A stretch of 45,633 bases of DNA. Origin: Rhizobiaceae bacterium. Its GTDB lineage: Bacteria > Pseudomonadota > Alphaproteobacteria > Rhizobiales > Rhizobiaceae. The translations under genes and the position numbers were made by a program. Below, in pieces: positions 26,301-33,252 of the stretch. Every line of letters begins with the position of its first letter. Position 1 is the stretch's first letter. A model generated the notes under the pieces. The model saw only the letters and a list, made by a program, of their open reading frames with translations, did no database searches and was not told where the DNA came from. The stretch is from contig JANQMU010000075.1 of NCBI GenBank assembly GCA_028279875.1, positions 1 through 45,633 of the forward strand. The letters run 5' to 3'.

Positions 26301-26620
26301 TATCCCGCTAGAAGCGATGCCAGTAGCAACAGGAATCCGAACGGCGCAGTTTCCCTAAATTTTATATTAGGTCTTTTTATTAATAAAATCGTAAATGATA
26401 ATAATAATAATAACAAAAATATTACATTTCCAAACTCTTTTACTGAAAATCCAATTCTACTTAATAAAAATACGGGAATAACAGTAGTAGAAACACCTAT
26501 TGCCGGTGATATTAAAATCGTTTGCAGTTTTCGCAATCCAGTTTTTAATATTGTGGTAGTCGCGAATCCGACAAAAAACCAGAATGAGAAAAGGCAAAGT
26601 GTAAATATATATGCATTCAT
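23369..26620 (-). CDS. Large GT-C-like membrane glycosyltransferase with a duplicated C-terminal module
   Basis: A 1083-residue protein I cannot match to a named family. Residues ~1-470 hold roughly a dozen hydrophobic segments. The first large outside loop carries FDWLSFSNDDMANYSLGAQRF with an acidic pair at 122-123, as in GT-C transferases that use polyprenyl-linked donors. Residues ~480-815 are soluble and probably periplasmic. Residues 821-940 and 961-1083 are a tandem duplication: each starts FPEDLA, has SG(V/I)YEDGW, G-x-VPL, GDFE and INFIGF/LEFIGY blocks, suggesting two beta-sandwich domains. With GtrA and GtrB beside it, it is the likely third Gtr component, adding a sugar to the polysaccharide outside the membrane. 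The start at 26620 lacks a clear ribosome site. Base composition is AT-rich. Confidence 0.85.
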   Translation of the reverse strand: MNAYIFTLCLFSFWFFVGFATTTILKTGLRKLQTILISPAIGVSTTVIPVFLLSRIGFSVKEFGNVIFLLLLLLSFTILLIKRPNIKFRETAPFGFLLLLASLLAGYPMFLFGFDWLSFSNDDMANYSLGAQRFLNNGYFAVPDLGRLLDGQDYSATFYFMYVLHGQRSGSELLLALIWAVSGLNAHFIFMPVIMSLHLALVSATAAMVSGFTYSKKASVMALFLMSISPLATLGMLYQLIAQVGGLCLLCAAVTLTYRTRGLSLSRATLIGTGMLSAVVFVAIFIVYPEILPFFGLGWILYVGNTLLKSRRHATRILIVAVIVGVSTLIVLNTYAIDGIRFLLVQSFSGMSPATEGATLFPYYLMPSGLAFFWGLIPLAVRVPEPYLSLSIALSLSLFLWLFAIAVPRQIRMNTAPVCVLLTMTIVAILLYFRGSGFGLYKLAMFAQPFLTGVVAIELARSGWKPKRSYKIAVFCVIAIAATLSQFSYTTKSTGESAGSFTEVPRASKLKISRQFGDLLNNAHNASPAVYLADTANVVLAKFQSLHAIGNYLYLPSRVFAPEIVDSMFRDATFLNPLSEENQNLMQEYQSLKDEKFVEQYIKSGDTQNRFLSQKSDLAEKNAQLITNSAAQDIFNDIHRQESDEVFKFVNSPENHLIFIHSELGPHYYSPARNEAGYYQLEADPMFPGRSFAALGEHLLFRLVGATQNPRLVIELSNSVLKQHDSQLPKPSVQGITLGFVGRGSGRLFSNPIQATKIDESDYIAINMNMKGKVFSHTKAGLMRLYGRDILPDNRKITSFGRDVSVISENEFQSLQPPKSLQTFPEDLANSALEYSGVYEDGWLSERSFFVLQPEKDSGALLIKGFVPLLEDANFSTTVSVTVDGELVASKTLRPGDFEIGLPREASPRRHRIDIAFSNYQTLPGIDGRIIAVKLEFIGYQDKPLISESTAAKTSQAPVAMKSFPEDLAHTYSDHSGIYEDGWIRKESTIRLRATKEATFLVINGIVPLVDNPDFTTEIKVLINGGTVATERLGLGDFELKIPFKYTDAEQRVDIHFTEDQKLPEPDGRSTGGRINFIGFEAN

Positions 26621-27382
26621 AACAATGTAATCAGTCGCCTATTATCGCTTCTGTGAAAAAGGTAAATCGAGATTCGATTATATGAGGGCTTTCCGGTATG
26701 GAGTGCAATCTTACATCGATTGATATCTTGGCGGCAAACTATCACAAATAGGGCTTGATTGAATGATCAATTTCCTCCAAACGACACCAGCAATCCACAA
26801 CGGTTATGGCCCTAAACTCGTAATCGATTGTTGTGCATATGAGCAGTGCCTTGGGTTACCGGAGTTGTCGGTTAAAGTCGATCTGGTTTCATTTGCGCAT
26901 CTTGGTTTTCAAAGCGCCAAATTGCCGCACGACAAAGTTTGTCGCACCGGTCTTGTCGTGCCTTGACCTGTTTGCACTAACATGGTTATCACCCAAGGAA
27001 AGCTTGGCGGTATCACCCGACATTTAGATCTGGGTTCTCGTAACGTACTTCAGTCGCCTTGGACCCGGATAGCAAGGGAGCGCAAGCTTCAGATGCCAAG
27101 ACGATCTGCCATTGGGTCGGCCATCGGCCACATTGAAGCTCAGCACTGTATGTACGGTGAATCAAGCTCGCTCACAGCAAAGGCAACACCCGCTAATTCT
27201 CTCCTGATCGTAGGATCTGGCTTCCCTCGATCTCATATGGTTCAGAATGCTCTTGTTGTATTTGATTGCCTGTCTGATTTACGGAAAAACAATTCAATCG
27301 CAGCCTGAGGCCAATCATTGTTCACGGTCGACGAATTCCAGCAGGCTGCAGCAAATTGCAGCCGAATGTTAGGAGTTTTCTG
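26621..27382. other. Gene-free stretch with promoter area and an IS relic
   Basis: This 762-base gap separates two divergent genes. Near the left edge, AT-rich sequence (26621-26720) probably carries the promoter of the Gtr-like operon; it contains the dyad AATCGA-GAT-TCGATT at 26665-26679. From about 26760 to 27050 no coding sequence is recognisable. Around 27085-27260 an IS5-type relic is readable. Just before the methyltransferase, AGGAG at 27371-27375 is its ribosome site. Confidence 0.5.
27085..27260 (+). mobile_element. Degenerate C-terminal fragment of an IS5-type transposase
   Basis: The plus frame reads ARERKLQMPRRSAIGSAIGH followed by IEAQHCM and then ANSLLIVGSGF. This parallels the IS5-family C-terminal block RRSA-(I/V)-EPVIGHLK-x-(D/E)HRM and the later NAVLAAAGYNF. 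Several key residues, including the Glu of the EPVIGH segment, are lost. No start, termini or catalytic Asp region can be seen. It is a relic, and the match is moderate. Confidence 0.5.
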
Positions 27383-28063
27383 ATGCCTTTTTTGCATACA
27401 CTTAAGACGGCAACTAATTCCATCTGGAAAAGGCCACCGAACCAGATGGAGAATGTTTTCAACAATTTGTATGAAAAATCGCTATGGGGAGGAAGGGAGT
27501 CACTTTCTGGTAGCGGTTCTGATCCAGAAAACACTCAAACCTTGATCAGCGAGTTGCCTGTTGCATTCGATTTGCTTAAGGTCAGATCTATTTTGGACAT
27601 TCCCTGCGGTGATTTTTTTTGGCTCCAGAAAGTTAATCTGTCAGGTGTGCGCTATGTGGGTGCTGATATCGTAAGGAATATCGTCGCTAGAAATCAGAAG
27701 CTCTATGGCAATAGACATAGAAAGTTTCTACAACTCGATTTGGTTCGGGATTCATTGCCACGTGTTGACCTTGTTTTTTGCAGGGACTGTTTGGTTCATC
27801 TGTCCAACGACGAGGCGCTCAAGGCGTTAAACAACATTGCTTGCAGCCAATCTAAATGGCTGATGGCAACAACGTTCACGGATCGAGATAACACCGAAGA
27901 CATAGATGCAGGGTGGTGGCGTCCTATAAATCTAGAAAAGCCACCTTTCTCATTACCATCACCTAGGTTTATATTGAATGAGAAGTATAATGGAGACGGG
28001 GGAAAATATTTTGATAAATCTCTGGGCTGCTGGAGTATTGAGGAGATTTCCATGAATCTATAA
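27383..28063 (+). CDS. Class I SAM-dependent methyltransferase
   Basis: A 226-residue methyltransferase. SAM motif I is SILDIPCGDFFWLQKV, followed by YVGADIV and the motif IV-like VDLVFCRDCLVHLSNDEAL. It ends near a YFDKSLGCWSIEEI stretch typical of small polysaccharide-locus methyltransferases, so it seems complete. I chose the ATG at 27383 because AGGAG lies seven bases upstream; a TTG at 27356 is less likely. It stands alone between IS relics on both sides, convergent with the GT2 gene. It may methylate a sugar or terminate a chain; the acceptor is unknown. Confidence 0.82.
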   Translation: MPFLHTLKTATNSIWKRPPNQMENVFNNLYEKSLWGGRESLSGSGSDPENTQTLISELPVAFDLLKVRSILDIPCGDFFWLQKVNLSGVRYVGADIVRNIVARNQKLYGNRHRKFLQLDLVRDSLPRVDLVFCRDCLVHLSNDEALKALNNIACSQSKWLMATTFTDRDNTEDIDAGWWRPINLEKPPFSLPSPRFILNEKYNGDGGKYFDKSLGCWSIEEISMNL

Positions 28064-28118
28064 AATATCTTATTAGATATACTTATGCTAAAATATTTGT
28101 CAAGATTTATTTTTCCTC

Positions 28119-28200
28119 TTAATTTCCTTGGCTGACGAATTTGTTGATTGTTTCGATGGGTCTGCGTCCTTGATTTCTGTGTCCCTGGTGCGGGCGCTTT
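28119..28200 (-). mobile_element. 3' fragment of an IS481/IS3-type transposase gene (copy B)
   Basis: Read leftward to a TAA at 28119-28121, the frame gives DKWLVHYNQKRPHQGHRNQG followed by RRPIETINKFVSQGN. This is the C-terminal end of an integrase-core (rve) transposase. The DNA matches copy A at 15561-15618 with three differences over 58 bases, but in the opposite orientation. It sits directly behind the 3' end of the GT2 gene and may have truncated it. Confidence 0.7.
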
Positions 28201-28234
28201 TGATTATAATGAACGAGCCATTTGTCGAAGTGAA

Positions 28235-29002
28235 TTACGTTTGCAATTTCAAGCGCAGCTTTTGCGCAAGCGACCTGTACCAGACTGCGTAGGGATGTGC
28301 CAATGTCCATTTAAGTGGGACACTGCGGTTGTATTTCCTTACAACAGTGACAGCCTCTTTGTAATGAAGGCGCCGAAATTGACTTGTTTTTGTCTCGCTG
28401 TGCTCGCGATTGACCGCGACATACTCATCCAGAAAATGCAACGGGCCATATGTCTTGAAGAGCCGCCACCACAGATCATAGTCCATCACCATCTTTAGCG
28501 CGGGGTCAAGCCCCCCGACAGCCTCCCAGGCGTTTCGGCGAATAAGTGTTGCCGGTTGGCAGATAATGCATCGAACAGCAAGCCGGCGTGAACTGAAGGG
28601 CTCAACCCAAACTGGCTTGCGTTTGCCATTGAGTTGCCGGACGTTCCAGGCACGCCCATACACTGCAGGTGTTTTGGGATGAACACTGAGAGCCTTTACC
28701 AGTTTTTCCAGCGCGCCCGCCAGAAACCAGTCATCGCTGTTTAGCCAGCACACATAGGGCGCGACACCTTGTGAAATGGCCTCGTTTATTGCCTCCGCCT
28801 GACCGTTGTCAGGTTCACTGCGCCATCCGGCGAGTTGAGATTGCCACCGATGAATGACGTCCAGCGTCTTGTCTCTCGAACCGCCATCCATCACAAAAAC
28901 TTCGACCGGCACCCTTTGGGAGAACACTGACTGCAGAGCGTCGTCCAGAAATCGACCTTGGTTAAGGGAAGGAATGGCAACTGTTACCAGCGGTGACTCC
29001 AT
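28235..29002 (-). CDS. GT2-family glycosyltransferase
   Basis: A 255-residue soluble GT-A transferase. The start is VTVAIPSLNQGRFLDDALQS, the sugar-nucleotide motif is VMDGGSRDKTLDVI, followed by the characteristic W-x-SEPDNGQAEAINEAI and the metal-binding CWLNSDDWFL. A later MVMDYDLWWRLF completes the family pattern. The same arrangement occurs in the GT2 half of the fusion protein at 33253. The start ATG is at 29002. The 3' end abuts an IS fragment, so the last residues could be altered. It may add a hexose to the growing chain; donor and acceptor are unknown. Confidence 0.85.
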   Translation of the reverse strand: MESPLVTVAIPSLNQGRFLDDALQSVFSQRVPVEVFVMDGGSRDKTLDVIHRWQSQLAGWRSEPDNGQAEAINEAISQGVAPYVCWLNSDDWFLAGALEKLVKALSVHPKTPAVYGRAWNVRQLNGKRKPVWVEPFSSRRLAVRCIICQPATLIRRNAWEAVGGLDPALKMVMDYDLWWRLFKTYGPLHFLDEYVAVNREHSETKTSQFRRLHYKEAVTVVRKYNRSVPLKWTLAHPYAVWYRSLAQKLRLKLQT

Positions 29003-29005
29003 GTG

Positions 29006-29536
29006 CTACCTCATTTGTCCGCTCAGGCCATCAGAAAATGCTATCTCTATGACGACAACCAACCTTGCATTTAACTTCCAGGCGAGTTCATGCCACGCTC
29101 CAAAAAGATTGGAACGTCTCGTACTTTTGTTTTTGCTGATGTAGCTTCCCGAGCCGAATCGGTCGATATCTGCTGCTGTTTCGGCAGGTCGGGCCGAGGT
29201 GGTCTTGCTTAAGGACTCTTCACCGAACATATCCAACCTTACCCAAGATCCGTCAGAAACAGACAGGCAACGGCGATTCCAGGAGGCAGTATGCTGAATG
29301 CAGTGGTGCCCGCTATAGCCGAATTCCATGGGTTCCCGCGATTTTGCACTATTCGATTTTTTACCCGTAGCCGTCTTTCGTGATACATGTTGCCCTTGGA
29401 AAAGCCAACCTAACATTACGGTTGCCGAATTTTGAATAGTGGGATGCGTCATTGGACCATGGAATTGGACACATAATTCTGGGTCATATGCTTGCATTTC
29501 GTAGGCGAAGCAATTACGGACACTGTCCTCGAACAA
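29006..29536 (-). CDS. Uncharacterised 176-residue reading frame, possibly a relic
   Basis: An open frame of 176 codons immediately upstream of the GT2 gene (four-base spacing), starting at TTG 29536. The frame opens only after a TGA near 29570, there is no ATG until residue 14 and no ribosome site. I recognise no family: the readable parts (FAYEMQAYDPELCVQFHGPM, SVSDGSWVRLDMFGEES) do not match a motif I know. The close spacing to GT2 argues that it could be real or the 3' part of a decayed gene. Codon use resembles the surrounding AT-rich locus. Confidence 0.3.
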   Translation of the reverse strand: MFEDSVRNCFAYEMQAYDPELCVQFHGPMTHPTIQNSATVMLGWLFQGQHVSRKTATGKKSNSAKSREPMEFGYSGHHCIQHTASWNRRCLSVSDGSWVRLDMFGEESLSKTTSARPAETAADIDRFGSGSYISKNKSTRRSNLFGAWHELAWKLNARLVVVIEIAFSDGLSGQMR

Positions 29537-29939
29537 GGCAATTGTGCGTATACGAACTGCTCAGTTGGACGGTGAGTAAGGCTACTTATACTATTGGTGC
29601 CAATTCGAGTTGGCTTGCTCACGCTGGTTTGTCATCGAGTTTTTCAGCTGCCGTCCGAGGCCTGCGATTTTTGTCGAACCAGCGCCGCATTGATCGATAT
29701 TGAATTGGCGAGCGAATCATATGAAATAGCCTCTGCCATTGGAAATGCGTATAGCGCGTTGTGTCATAAAACGTTGGAATGTCGGTGATGTGCCGATTTT
29801 TGAAGAGTTGCGGTTATGCCAGTAGCCGCCCGATGCTCATCCCAAGCTCCAAAAACAACGGTCTGAGGCCAGGACAGTCTGTAGCCAAATTTTCGATAAG
29901 TACAGTCGTCGAAACTGAACACTTGTGCTGGAGTACAAT
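29537..29939. other. Gene-free stretch upstream of the export operon
   Basis: About 400 bases between the uncharacterised frame and the Wzm gene. No convincing coding sequence was found on either strand. It must contain the promoter of the plus-strand wzm-wzt operon. The last bases hold GGAG at 29930-29933, the ribosome site for the GTG at 29940. No JUMPstart-like or other known operator was recognised. Confidence 0.4.
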
Positions 29940-30743
29940 GTGAAAAATATTAGCTTATTTGAATCTGTTTGGTGCAACCGGAACCTAATAATAGAACTTG
30001 TCAAACATGATTTCTCCGGTAAATATAAAGGCTCATTTGGTGGTATTGCTTGGTCCTTTTTCCAACCTTTGTTCCTACTATCCGTTTATACGACCGCGTT
30101 CGGAGTTATTTTGCAAGCGCGTTGGGAAACAACGGGGGCCGGGACCGCCAGCTACGCACTCTTGCTGTTTTCTGGGCTTATAATATTTAATTCTTTGTCG
30201 GAGATATTAAGAGAGTCTCCAGGGCTATTTTTCAATAATGCGAATTTTGTCAAAAAGATATTTTTTCCATTAGAGTTACTGCCTATAATTTTGACTTTAA
30301 CTGCTACCTTGCATTTTTTTATTGGGGTATTTGTATGGATTTTGGGATATTTTTTGATTCACGGATTGCCAAAATTTACGATAATTTACTTTCCAATGAT
30401 TTATTTGTGCCTATTTCCGTTATTGCTTGCCACAGGATGGATAATATCATCTATAGGTGTCTATATTCGGGATATAAGTCAATTCACCAGCATAATAATT
30501 CACTCACTGCTTTTTCTTACACCAATTTTTTATAGTGTTGAAGTTGCTCCACCCGTTATTCAAAATTTCCTTTTGATCAATCCGCTTACATTTTTGGTGC
30601 AGCAATTTCGAGCAGTTCTTTTTTTCGGTGACAATCCAGATTTTTTTGGACTGTTCCTGTATTTTTTTGTTGCGTCAGGATTTGCGTTTGTGTCGTTGAA
30701 CATATTCAGGCGCCTGCGTCCTTCTTTTGCAGACATGGTGTAG
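29940..30743 (+). CDS. wzm: Polysaccharide ABC transporter permease (Wzm/KpsM type)
   Basis: A 267-residue ABC-2 permease with six hydrophobic segments. The N-terminal cytoplasmic helix region ELVKHDFSGKYKGSFGGIAW is the family signature (K/R-x-x-G-x-x-W), and LLFSGLIIFNSLSEIL and LTPIFYSVEVAP are further typical blocks. With Wzt it exports a complete lipid-linked glycan across the inner membrane. I chose GTG 29940, which has GGAG six bases upstream; GTG 29925 would add five residues. The gene is strikingly AT-rich, the lowest-GC gene in the window, which suggests a foreign source. It is the first gene of a tight operon. Confidence 0.92.
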   Translation: MKNISLFESVWCNRNLIIELVKHDFSGKYKGSFGGIAWSFFQPLFLLSVYTTAFGVILQARWETTGAGTASYALLLFSGLIIFNSLSEILRESPGLFFNNANFVKKIFFPLELLPIILTLTATLHFFIGVFVWILGYFLIHGLPKFTIIYFPMIYLCLFPLLLATGWIISSIGVYIRDISQFTSIIIHSLLFLTPIFYSVEVAPPVIQNFLLINPLTFLVQQFRAVLFFGDNPDFFGLFLYFFVASGFAFVSLNIFRRLRPSFADMV

Positions 30744-30746
30744 TCG

Positions 30747-32039
30747 ATGGATAAGCCTGTCATTACCACTCGTAATCTTTGTAAATCATATCGGGTTTTC
30801 GCGGACCAGAAATTACGTCTATTAGACGCAATCTGGCCAGACAGAGGTACGCATTGTGAACATGTTCACGCGCTGAAGGATATCAATTTCGAAATCAAGC
30901 GCGGCGAGGCAGTGGGAGTCATCGGCCGAAATGGTAGCGGAAAAAGTACCTTGTTGGAGTTATTGACGGGGACACTGACGCCGACCAGTGGTAGCGCCCA
31001 TGTCGATGCGCGTGTCTCAGCGCTCCTGGAGCTAGGCAGTGGCTTCAATCCTGAGTATACTGGACGAGACAACGTAATCCTAAATGGCCTATTAATCGGT
31101 CTCAGCCGGCAACAAGTCCTGAACCGCTTTGACGAATTGGAGGCCTTTGCGGAGATCGGATCTGCTATTGAACGCCCTGTGAAAACATATTCCAGCGGTA
31201 TGATGATGCGGCTTGCTTTTGCAGTGCAAGTGCTTTGTGATCCCGAAGTGCTCGTTGTTGATGAGGCCCTAAGTGTGGGCGATTTTTTTTTCCAGCAAAA
31301 ATGCTTGAGCTACATACGCCGCCTCATCGCAAAGGACACCACTCTGCTTTTCGTTTCCCATGACATGGGCACAGTTCGTGACGTATGCTCTCGGGTCATC
31401 TATCTCAGGGAAGGTGAACTTGTTTTTGATGGCTTGCCCTCTGAAGGCATTCCCCTCTATTTCAACGAACTGGGAACCGAACAGATCTTGCCTCCAAAGA
31501 AAAAGCCATCGCAGACCTCGTTGATTTCAAAGGGTCAACGATTTGACGATTTCAAGAAAAGCGCAATATGGGTGAAACCTGAGTCGGATTTGCTGGAAAG
31601 CGGGAATCTACTTGCAGTTGCATTTTTTGATGATGACCAAAGGCCAAGAACATCATTCAAGATCGGAGAAGAAGTCAGAATTACTGTGGCCTATTTACCA
31701 CATCGTGACTACGTCAATGAGATAAGCATCGGACTCACAAACAAACACGGCCAGGTCACGACTCAAACCGGATCATATCAACTTGACGCGAAGTCTGAAT
31801 TCATGACGAGATCAGATGAAGTTCGCTATTTTGATCTTTGGTTGTCATTGCAACTTGAAGCCGGAAACTATTCCGTTCAAATTACGTTGGGGTTTGAAAC
31901 CGGAATTAATGTTGGTGGTAGGATTGATCAGAGTCCACAAATCGGCCCTTTGCAGATTATCTGGGATTATACACGCGACAAAGCACCATTCATCGGTCAA
32001 TGTGGTTTACCTGCAAGAGCAGCGTTTAGGAATTTGTAA
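30747..32039 (+). CDS. wzt: Polysaccharide ABC transporter ATP-binding protein with C-terminal glycan-binding domain (Wzt)
   Basis: A 430-residue ATPase. Walker A is GVIGRNGSGKSTLLELL, the ABC signature is TYSSGMMMRLAFAVQV, Walker B is VLVVDEALSVGDFFF, and the switch His is in LLFVSHDMG. Residues ~270-430 form an extra beta-rich domain (AVAFFDDDQRPRTSFKIGEE; YFDLWLSLQLEAGNYSVQI), as in Wzt proteins that recognise a chain-terminating modification of the O-antigen. It starts three bases after the Wzm stop. This suggests export is coupled to chain termination; the terminating group could be a methyl or carbamoyl group, given the neighbours. Confidence 0.93.
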   Translation: MDKPVITTRNLCKSYRVFADQKLRLLDAIWPDRGTHCEHVHALKDINFEIKRGEAVGVIGRNGSGKSTLLELLTGTLTPTSGSAHVDARVSALLELGSGFNPEYTGRDNVILNGLLIGLSRQQVLNRFDELEAFAEIGSAIERPVKTYSSGMMMRLAFAVQVLCDPEVLVVDEALSVGDFFFQQKCLSYIRRLIAKDTTLLFVSHDMGTVRDVCSRVIYLREGELVFDGLPSEGIPLYFNELGTEQILPPKKKPSQTSLISKGQRFDDFKKSAIWVKPESDLLESGNLLAVAFFDDDQRPRTSFKIGEEVRITVAYLPHRDYVNEISIGLTNKHGQVTTQTGSYQLDAKSEFMTRSDEVRYFDLWLSLQLEAGNYSVQITLGFETGINVGGRIDQSPQIGPLQIIWDYTRDKAPFIGQCGLPARAAFRNL

Positions 32040-32041
32040 TC

Positions 32042-33238
32042 TTGGATCTTGCGGAACCCATCGACATCTTCGTCGTCGTGACTGCCCGCGATATAAAATT
32101 GCTGCGTCACTTTTTTCTAAGTTATCAGGTTTTCTTTCGGCAACCAGGAAACATCCATTTATTGATTTGGTATAGGGAAAAACATCTCCTCGACCAGATA
32201 GAGTGCCCGAGAAACTTGGTTGTTCATTATAAAGATTCTGTCGATGAACTCTGCGAGGATGATTTCCGCAATCAAATGTACCTCAAATTAATTGCGGATC
32301 GATTTGTTGAAACGAAGTGGTTTTGGGTTGTCGATTGCGATTTTCTGATATGCGCGCCGCTCACATGGGGCGAGTTTTGCCGAGACGGAAAGCCTATTTG
32401 GTGTGTGCGACCTTGGACAAAACTAGCGGAAAAAACCTGGCGTGATGGCACAGAGGCTTTCGTAGGGGCCAACATACCTGTTCTATTCATGGACGAACCG
32501 GTTTATGTCTTTAATCGACTCGTATTGCAAGATATGCGAAACAGAATAAACGTAAAGCAGGTGCTATCTCAACCGACAGCGCCAAGCGAGTTTGCCGCGT
32601 ATGGTTTTTTTGCGCACAGCGAATACCATCATTTGTACTCGTGGCAAGACACGAGCAAAATACAGCATGAGTGCGTTGCATATCGTGTAAACCAAAAGCC
32701 ACCTTCCTATCTGGTTTTGGATCGTGATTCGAATCTCTCAGATGCCGCGAACGCCAAATATGTGGTATTTTGGTCGCATTGGGAGCTTGCTGAGAGCAAG
32801 ATGAGAGATTACCTGCTAGAAGCTCAAAGACGGTATTTTGGTCAAGTAAGACTGCTACCTGAAGACAACATCATTTTTTTGCCGGTGACCCTTGATATGT
32901 TCGCTAAAGACGGTGCCGTTGCATGGGATGGAATCTACCCTGATGGCTGGGTCAAAAGCCATTCTGCGTTTACCAGTTACTTCGAGAGACCCGGCATAAT
33001 TGAGTTGCAGCTTGAAGTGCCGGAGGCAGGAGGTGTCTCAGACACAGCAGTTGTTATTTCAATTGATGGGAGCGAGCACAGTTTTCCATTGAATGTTGGC
33101 GTTAATGCTGTCGATATTCCAATAAAATGCCAAGCAGAAAAGGTCAAATTGATTTTCTCCTATAATAATAATGGTCAAGAATCTCATTGCAGAACCTTAA
33201 TTGCGAGAGTTAATAGTTTTTGTTTCTTGGACCGTTAA
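32042..33238 (+). CDS. DUF6492-like glycosyltransferase with C-terminal YxDGW module
   Basis: A 398-residue protein of two parts. Residues ~1-270 look like the DUF6492 group of GT-A-type proteins: IDIFVVVTARDIKLLRHF at the start, then KWFWVVDCDFLICAPL, a DxD-like metal site, and a YGFFAHSEYHHLY stretch. Residues ~282-398 form a beta-rich module with GIYPDGWVKSHSAF at its head. This corresponds to the SG(V/I)YEDGW modules at the end of the large membrane protein at 23369. The start is a TTG at 32042, two bases after the Wzt stop with AGGA ten bases upstream; no ATG is available nearby. A transferase role is an inference from fold and operon. Confidence 0.72.
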   Translation: MDLAEPIDIFVVVTARDIKLLRHFFLSYQVFFRQPGNIHLLIWYREKHLLDQIECPRNLVVHYKDSVDELCEDDFRNQMYLKLIADRFVETKWFWVVDCDFLICAPLTWGEFCRDGKPIWCVRPWTKLAEKTWRDGTEAFVGANIPVLFMDEPVYVFNRLVLQDMRNRINVKQVLSQPTAPSEFAAYGFFAHSEYHHLYSWQDTSKIQHECVAYRVNQKPPSYLVLDRDSNLSDAANAKYVVFWSHWELAESKMRDYLLEAQRRYFGQVRLLPEDNIIFLPVTLDMFAKDGAVAWDGIYPDGWVKSHSAFTSYFERPGIIELQLEVPEAGGVSDTAVVISIDGSEHSFPLNVGVNAVDIPIKCQAEKVKLIFSYNNNGQESHCRTLIARVNSFCFLDR

Positions 33239-33252
33239 TTTAGGGCGCTTTA

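Noticed and set aside
26665..26679. Dyad AATCGA-GAT-TCGATT upstream of the Gtr-like operon as a named operator
   Set aside because: A 6+3+6 palindrome in AT-rich DNA can arise by chance and no regulator is nearby; it is mentioned only as a detail of the gap.
15535..28200. A true composite transposon made of two IS481 copies
   Set aside because: Only 3' ends of about 60-90 bases remain; no matching left ends, target duplications or transposase are visible. I keep only the weaker statement that matching relics bracket the block.
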